Shown here: positions 6,947 to 10,393 of the stretch, one piece after another | How the letters are laid out: the number at the start of each line of letters is the position of its first letter | How positions within the stretch are numbered: position 1 is the stretch's first letter | Source: an uncultured Pseudomonadota bacterium | Lineage (GTDB): Bacteria; Pseudomonadota; Alphaproteobacteria; RF32; CAG-239 | NCBI GenBank assembly: GCA_902767055.1 | Contig: CACXFX010000103.1 | Span: forward strand, 1 to 10,393 | Length of the DNA: 10,393 bases | Reading direction: 5' to 3' | Notes under the pieces: model-generated | What the model was told of the DNA's origin: nothing | The model's input: only the letters and a program-made list of their open reading frames with translations | Databases searched by the model: none | Position numbers and translations under genes: made by a program

Positions 6947-7744
6947 ATGAATGGCTTAACTTATCCTTTAATTTCACCCGTGATGATGCATATCGGATTT
7001 ATCGATATTCGTTGGTATTCTCTTGCCTATCTTTTCGGTATTGTTGCCGCATGGTTTTTGATTTTGAAAAATATCAAAAAATACAAAATCGATCTGACAA
7101 AACCCCAGATCGACGATTTTATTTTCAACATCACACTCGGCATTATTTTAGGCGGACGCATTTTTTATGTTTTATTTTACAATTTTGAGATGTTTTTATC
7201 GTCACCTTTAGAGATTTTTGCACTTTGGCACGGCGGCATGTCTTTTCACGGCGGCCTTTTCGGCGCAATTTTAGGGATTTGGTACAGTGCCAAAAAATTC
7301 AAATGCCCGTTTTTATTGCTTTCCGACTTGGCCGCATTGTATACACCGATTGGTTTGTTTTTAGGCCGACTTGCCAACTTTGTTAACGATGAACTTTGGG
7401 GTCGTGTGACCGATGTTCCTTGGGCCGTCAGATTTCCGAGCGGCGGATATCTTCCGCGCCACCCTTCCCAAATTTACGAAGCCGTTTTGGAAGGCTTGAT
7501 GCTTTTAATCGTCCTTAATTTTTTATGGCGCTATGATTGGGTCAGAAAAAGACACGGCCTTATTTCCGGCGCTTTTTTAACAGGCTACGGCGTATTTCGA
7601 ATTTTTATTGAAAATTTCAGAGAACCTGATGCTCAGCTCGGCTTTATTTTTTCTCAAATCACGATGGGGCAGATTTTATCTTTACCGATTTTGGCCGCGG
7701 GTATATTTATCATTTTTCGGGCCTGTAAAAAAACATCAGCGTAA
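6947..7744 (+). CDS. lgt: Prolipoprotein diacylglyceryl transferase
   Basis: Inner-membrane enzyme of 265 residues that transfers the diacylglyceryl group of phosphatidylglycerol onto the lipobox cysteine of prolipoproteins, the first step of lipoprotein maturation before Lsp and Lnt. Family signatures are all present: IRWYSLAY (21-28, with Y24 matching E. coli Y26); HGGMSFHGG (95-103, with H101 matching essential H103); GRLANFVNDELWGR (140-153, with R141 and E149 matching R143 and E151); HPSQIYEA (172-179); and YGVFRIFIENFREPD (214-228, with R218 and E222 matching R239 and E243). About seven hydrophobic helices are visible. Length is slightly under the E. coli enzyme's (about 290). Start ATG at 6947 has AAGGAA (6935-6940) 6 bases upstream. 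It is a single-gene plus-strand unit between two minus-strand operons, and its last 9 bases overlap the end of the convergent gene. Only a weak 4-pair stem (GCGT/ACGC, 7739-7757) followed by TTTTTT (7760-7765) lies past the stop. Expected to be active. Confidence 0.97.
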   Translation: MNGLTYPLISPVMMHIGFIDIRWYSLAYLFGIVAAWFLILKNIKKYKIDLTKPQIDDFIFNITLGIILGGRIFYVLFYNFEMFLSSPLEIFALWHGGMSFHGGLFGAILGIWYSAKKFKCPFLLLSDLAALYTPIGLFLGRLANFVNDELWGRVTDVPWAVRFPSGGYLPRHPSQIYEAVLEGLMLLIVLNFLWRYDWVRKRHGLISGAFLTGYGVFRIFIENFREPDAQLGFIFSQITMGQILSLPILAAGIFIIFRACKKTSA

Positions 7745-8944
7745 CATACTTCGACGCGGTTTTTTATTTGATTGTATTTCTTCGCAAAAAGTCATATTTT
7801 GCGTAAATTTATATTTTTGACGGAAGTTTTCGTGCATTCTGAGCAAAACCGCCTTTGCATCGGTATCGCTTCGCCTTTTTTCGGAAACAACCGGCGTAAT
7901 CGTCAACTTAATGGCTTTTTTCTTTAAGGTGACAAATTCGGTGGAAGCAATCAAACGCCTGATATTTTCCATTATTTCATACGTTTCTTTGACATCTGTT
8001 TCAAAAAACACAAGACAAAATTCACTTCGGCTCAAGCGATAGATTTCAGCCTGAAGTTGAAGTGTATCGATTTTAAGCAAAATCATTTTTAAGAAAATAT
8101 CGACCTGTTGCTGTCCAAAAACTTTCAAAAGTTTGGCATAATTGTCAACATAAAAAAATGCAATGCTGTATTTTGGCGGAAATTTTTTAAGCTCATCACG
8201 TTCAAAACTGTTGACGGACGAGACAAGCGTCACCGGATCCGTATAATGCTCAAAAATCATCTGATGAATTTTGCAAACAAAAAATGTTCCTGCGGCTGCT
8301 GAAAAATAAATTGTTAAATCCGCCCCCGATTGATAAAAAATCACACCAAGGGTAACTGACAGACAGGCAAAAAACAATCCGCTCGTCTTAAATGAGGGAT
8401 ATTGACTTGTTCTGCTTAAAGTCAACAAAAACATCAAAACCCAAAGTATAATTGAGGCAAAATCAAACACATAAAGTTGCTTTGAAAAATCAAATGATGC
8501 CATATTTTCAACCACTGCGACCGGCACTAAAAACAACAAAAGCGTTAAAATCGATATTTTTTCTTTTTTAACAAAAAAAGCCATACACAAAAAAATCGGC
8601 GTTAAAACCATAATTGCCGCTTCAACCAAATCAGACACACCGGATAAAGTTTTAAGATGGTTAAGACAGACATAAAACCCAAACAACAATACCACAAACA
8701 ACAAATCTTTTTTATTTTTATCAAAAAAATAAAGCGCCGCACTTAAAGCGGTCAACACAAAAAACAAAATATGATAAAACCTGATTTCGCCGGCAGGCAG
8801 ATTTTGCTTTAAAGTGCAAAAAAGCGCCGCCACAAGCATTAAAAGCGCCGGCAAATATGATGTCCGAATGCAAGAAAACAGCTTCAAGACATAAGACAAA
8901 TTTTTTCTCCGTTTTTTCTTCTTATAAAATGATTGTAGCGCCAA
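7736..8944 (-). CDS. Multi-pass membrane protein with degenerate GGDEF-like domain
   Basis: 402 residues from the TTG at 8944. A basic N-terminus (KKKKRRK, 8-14) precedes about eight hydrophobic helices (near 30-46, 57-73, 79-95, 105-124, 129-148, 160-177, 188-204, 209-229). The C-terminal cytoplasmic part (235-378) follows the GGDEF (diguanylate cyclase) pattern: DPVTLVSSVNSFER (236-249) for DxLTGLxNRxxF; FYVDNYAKL (264-272) for DIDxFK, where the first metal-binding Asp is Y265; VDIFL (281-285) for GDxxL; and RLSRSEF (303-309) for RxGGDEF, giving SRSEF. With the signature glycines and aspartates lost it should not make cyclic di-GMP; a binding or scaffolding role is a guess. Start is uncertain. 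TTG 8944 lies 5 bases after the queA stop with a weak Shine-Dalgarno, whereas TTG 8899 (residue 16) has GGAG 7 bases upstream and would remove the basic leader. No in-frame ATG occurs until about residue 36. The domain identification is from pattern, not search. Confidence 0.75.
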   Translation of the reverse strand: MALQSFYKKKKRRKNLSYVLKLFSCIRTSYLPALLMLVAALFCTLKQNLPAGEIRFYHILFFVLTALSAALYFFDKNKKDLLFVVLLFGFYVCLNHLKTLSGVSDLVEAAIMVLTPIFLCMAFFVKKEKISILTLLLFLVPVAVVENMASFDFSKQLYVFDFASIILWVLMFLLTLSRTSQYPSFKTSGLFFACLSVTLGVIFYQSGADLTIYFSAAAGTFFVCKIHQMIFEHYTDPVTLVSSVNSFERDELKKFPPKYSIAFFYVDNYAKLLKVFGQQQVDIFLKMILLKIDTLQLQAEIYRLSRSEFCLVFFETDVKETYEIMENIRRLIASTEFVTLKKKAIKLTITPVVSEKRRSDTDAKAVLLRMHENFRQKYKFTQNMTFCEEIQSNKKPRRSMLR

Positions 8945-8949
8945 AATCT

Positions 8950-10032
8950 TTAAATTTTATTGACGCACTTTAAAATTGAACTGTCACCGTATGAATAAAA
9001 ACGATATTTTTCTTCTATCGCGTGCGCGTAGGCTTTTTTCATCGTATCCGTACCGGCAACCGCACAAATAAGCATAAAAAGTGTCGATTTCGGCAGATGA
9101 AAATTTGTAATCATCATATCAATCGTCTTAAAACGATAACCGGGGGTGATAAAAATATTCGTTTCACCGCAAAACGGATGCAAAATCCCGTTATCATCGG
9201 CCGCACTTTCAAGCAACCTCAAAGATGTCGTACCGACGGCAATGATGCGCCGCCCTTCTTTTTTGGCTTTATTGATGATATCCGCCGTTTTTTGCGAAAT
9301 TACCCCGAATTCGGCATGCATTTTATGGTTTTCGGTATCGTCAACCTTAACGGGTAAAAATGTACCGGCACCGACATGAAGCGTCAAAAACACACGCTCC
9401 ACACCTTTGTCATCAAGCTTTTTTAAAACATCGTCCGTAAAATGCAAACCGGCGGTCGGCGCGGCAACCGCACCTTCAACTTTGGCATAAACGGTCTGAT
9501 AATCTTCTTTATCGTTATACGGCGACCACAGACCTTTTTGCGGTTTATCACGCTTGATATAGGGCGGTAAGGGCATTGACCCGTATTGTTTTAAGAGGTC
9601 TCCTAAATCATCGGCTTGGCACAAAAATTTAAGCAAAACGCCGTCCTCGCCGTTTTTTTGCAAAACTTCAGCCTTAAATGTTGATTCTTCCGGCGCAATA
9701 TCGGCGTTGTAAAAACAAATAATATCCCCTTCTTTGAGTCTTTTTGCATTTTTAATAAAAGCATGCCACGAAAGCCCGTCTTCGGGATGATAGAGCGTCA
9801 CTTCGACCAACGCCTCTCCTTTGGCACCGTATAGTCGCGCGGGAATAACTTTTGTATCATTAAAAACAAGAACATCGCCTGAGCGCAATATATCCGGCAA
9901 ATCGTAAAAATGCCTGTCAACAATGTGCTCTCCGTCCGACAAATCAAGCAGGCGCGAATGATCACGCGGCCTTGCCGGCTCTTTGGCAATCAAGTTTCTG
10001 TCCAAATCAAAATCAAAAATATCAACGCGCAT
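8950..10032 (-). CDS. queA: S-adenosylmethionine:tRNA ribosyltransferase-isomerase
   Basis: Cytoplasmic enzyme of 360 residues that transfers and isomerises the ribosyl group of S-adenosylmethionine onto 7-aminomethyl-7-deazaguanine in tRNA, giving epoxyqueuosine, the penultimate step of queuosine synthesis. Full-length family signatures are present: RPRDHSRLL (21-29), GDVLVFNDTKVIPARLYG (52-69), YGSMPLPPYIKR (150-161), YQTVYAKVEGAVAAPTAGLH (178-197), LHVGAGTFLPV (218-228), HKMHAEFG (236-243), GRRIIAVGTTSLRLLES (260-276), and TNFHLPKSTLFMLICAVAG (309-327). Start is the ATG at 10032, which gives the usual MRVDIFDFDLD opening; the ribosome site is weak (TAGAGTT, 10038-10044). A candidate promoter lies at 10065-10093. 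tgt, which often follows queA, is absent; the next gene, 5 bases on, is the degenerate-GGDEF membrane protein, probably co-transcribed. No sign of damage or transfer. Confidence 0.98.
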   Translation of the reverse strand: MRVDIFDFDLDRNLIAKEPARPRDHSRLLDLSDGEHIVDRHFYDLPDILRSGDVLVFNDTKVIPARLYGAKGEALVEVTLYHPEDGLSWHAFIKNAKRLKEGDIICFYNADIAPEESTFKAEVLQKNGEDGVLLKFLCQADDLGDLLKQYGSMPLPPYIKRDKPQKGLWSPYNDKEDYQTVYAKVEGAVAAPTAGLHFTDDVLKKLDDKGVERVFLTLHVGAGTFLPVKVDDTENHKMHAEFGVISQKTADIINKAKKEGRRIIAVGTTSLRLLESAADDNGILHPFCGETNIFITPGYRFKTIDMMITNFHLPKSTLFMLICAVAGTDTMKKAYAHAIEEKYRFYSYGDSSILKCVNKI

Positions 10033-10064
10033 TTTTTTAACTCTAAAAAAAATAACCTGCCCGC

Positions 10065-10093
10065 GTTATAAAACATTATTTTTCCCCCCGCAA
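10065..10093 (-). promoter_or_regulatory. Candidate sigma70-type promoter for queA
   Basis: On the minus strand TTGCGG (10093-10088) and TATAAC (10070-10065) are separated by 17 bases, with a predicted transcript start near 10058 and a leader of about 25 bases before the queA ATG. This is the same box spacing and leader length as the candidate ybjN promoter. It lies back-to-back with the plus-strand promoter at 10115-10143. Confidence 0.42.
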
Positions 10094-10114
10094 GCAAAAA
10101 ATGCTTTTTTTAAT

Positions 10115-10143
10115 TTGACTTTTCTCTTGTCGTGTGTTATCTT
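10115..10143 (+). promoter_or_regulatory. Strong sigma70-type promoter reading away from queA
   Basis: TTGACT (10115-10120), a 17-base spacer and TATCTT (10138-10143) make the best consensus match in the window (five of six bases in the -35 box). The predicted start is near G10151, exactly where a long hairpin begins. No convincing plus-strand gene follows before the window ends, so it probably serves the structured transcript described next, or a gene further downstream through a long leader. Confidence 0.55.
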
Positions 10144-10150
10144 AAAAATC

Positions 10151-10393
10151 GGATAAGGAAAAGTTTTTCTTATCAAGTGCTTGATTTGGCACGGGGCTTT
10201 TAAAGAGCTTATCAATTACCCGCAGTGAGGATAACACTGTTTTTTGGTGTTTTCTTTTTTTAAAGAGAAACATTTTTATCCCCGAAATCAGTCGGGGAGC
10301 CGATGATGGATGTACAGGGCAAAGCCTAAAGATTATCGGAGTCATTCGGGTAATATGATTCTTTAACTCCCCGCCGCTTGATCAAAACGCGGC
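10151..10393 (+). ncRNA. Candidate structured RNA or long 5' leader, unidentified (runs to window end)
   Basis: Downstream of the promoter the plus strand holds many complementary segments. A 5' hairpin pairs GATAAG (10152-10157) with CTTATC (10169-10174) and continues inward with a G-U pair and A-U pairs. A long-range helix pairs CGGGG (10192-10196) with CCCCG (10369-10373), TAAAGA (10201-10206) with TCTTTA (10360-10365), ATCA (10211-10214) with TGAT (10356-10359), and ATTACCCG (10215-10222) with CGGGTAAT (10347-10354), about 23 pairs with small bulges. It encloses four local hairpins: CAGTG/CACTG (10223-10239); a U-rich one (about 10246-10274); TCCCCGA/TCGGGGA (10279-10298); and CCGATGAT/ATTATCGG (10300-10307 with 10332-10339), capped by GGGC-AAA-GCCU. 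The result resembles a multi-branch junction. Two pairs (10158-10168 and 10305-10334) are G-U on the plus strand but would be A-C mismatches on the minus strand, favouring plus-strand transcription. It does not match RNase P, tmRNA, SRP or riboswitch classes as I remember them. Folding was done by eye. A 67-codon minus-strand open frame overlaps it and cannot be excluded. Confidence 0.5.
10373..10393 (+). terminator. Candidate terminator or anti-terminator hairpin, truncated by the window end
   Basis: GCCGC (10373-10377) and GCGGC (10389-10393) are perfect complements around an 11-base loop, and the window stops at the last paired base. If a U-run follows, this ends the candidate RNA at about 250 nucleotides. 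G10373 is shared with the CCCCG arm of the long-range helix, so the two structures compete slightly at their junction. The U-run cannot be seen, so the call is tentative. Confidence 0.3.

Noticed and set aside
10092..10111. AAGCA-AAAAA-TGCTT followed by a T-run looks like a plus-strand intrinsic terminator.
   Set aside because: No plus-strand gene lies upstream to be terminated. The stem is only five weak pairs, and it overlaps the candidate queA -35 box.
10166..10182. TTCTTATCAAG resembles the first bases of SAM-I riboswitches.
   Set aside because: None of the later conserved SAM-I blocks follow, and the CTTATC is already the perfect partner of GATAAG at 10152-10157.
10308..10330. ACAGGGCAAA and CAAAGCCT resemble conserved parts of the cyclic di-GMP-I (GEMM) riboswitch, tempting next to a GGDEF-like gene.
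   Set aside because: The two motifs overlap each other instead of flanking the required P2 stem and tetraloop. The remaining conserved bases and receptor helix are absent, and the strand leads away from the GGDEF-like gene.
10142..10345. Minus-strand open frame of 67 codons, with an inner ATG (10273) preceded by GGGGA, giving a 43-residue basic peptide.
   Set aside because: It has no recognisable family and its 3' end reaches into the plus-strand promoter. The same bases form a long-range helix and two G-U pairs that favour a plus-strand RNA. It is not impossible as a small protein, and conservation analysis would decide.
10151..10393. Possible RNase P RNA, tmRNA, 6S or SRP RNA.
   Set aside because: I do not see GAGGAAAGUC and ACAGAAA (RNase P), a tag frame or T-arm (tmRNA), GGAAGCAGCC (SRP), or the single long bulged rod of 6S RNA. 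This was judged from memory only.
1..10393. CRISPR arrays, insertion-sequence ends, tRNA genes and integrase-type attachment sites.
   Set aside because: No regularly spaced direct repeats, transposase motifs, long terminal inverted repeats, or T-arm-like GTTCGAATC sequence were seen on either strand.

Overview
The window looks like a chromosomal segment of an AT-rich, Gram-negative bacterium, most likely a low-GC alphaproteobacterium. The taxonomic hint comes mainly from the YbjN-domain protein, whose internal segment FELLALVNENLWLGHF is the form I associate with Alphaproteobacteria. The other genes (Lgt, QueA, a FieF/YiiP-type CDF transporter, AnmK-like kinase) fit a Gram-negative host. This assignment rests on remembered families, not a search. 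I see no insertion sequence, phage gene, CRISPR array, tRNA or rRNA. Almost all of the window is coding.

Layout. Positions 1-6715 hold a minus-strand block. Read in transcription order it is: ybjN-like gene (6715-6227), a 111-base gap, a divergent AnmK-like sugar kinase (6115-5030), a GldA-type ABC ATPase (5028-4306), a very long fused membrane protein (4302-862), and a cation diffusion facilitator (878 to beyond base 1, nearly complete). The last four genes are packed with 1-3 base gaps or a 17-base overlap, so they are almost certainly one operon. The long protein joins three units usually encoded separately: an ABC-2 permease like GldF, a GldG-like periplasmic auxiliary domain, and a DUF4340 domain. 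With the ATPase it forms a two-gene ABC exporter-like complex of unknown substrate.

A 231-base AT-rich divergent region (6716-6946) separates ybjN from lgt, which runs on the plus strand (6947-7744) and attaches the lipid anchor to prolipoproteins. lgt converges on, and overlaps by 9 bases, an 8-helix membrane protein with a catalytically degenerate GGDEF domain (8944-7736). That gene lies 5 bases downstream of queA (10032-8950, tRNA queuosine synthesis), in a second minus-strand operon with a promoter at 10065-10093.

The last 360 bases (10033-10393) contain no convincing gene. They hold a good plus-strand sigma70-type promoter (TTGACT, 17 bases, TATCTT) followed by about 240 bases with unusually dense complementary segments: a long-range bulged helix of about 23 pairs enclosing several local hairpins. 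Two G-U pairs favour the plus strand. I could not match it to a known RNA family. It is the best candidate in the window for something undescribed: a stand-alone RNA or the leader of a gene beyond the window.
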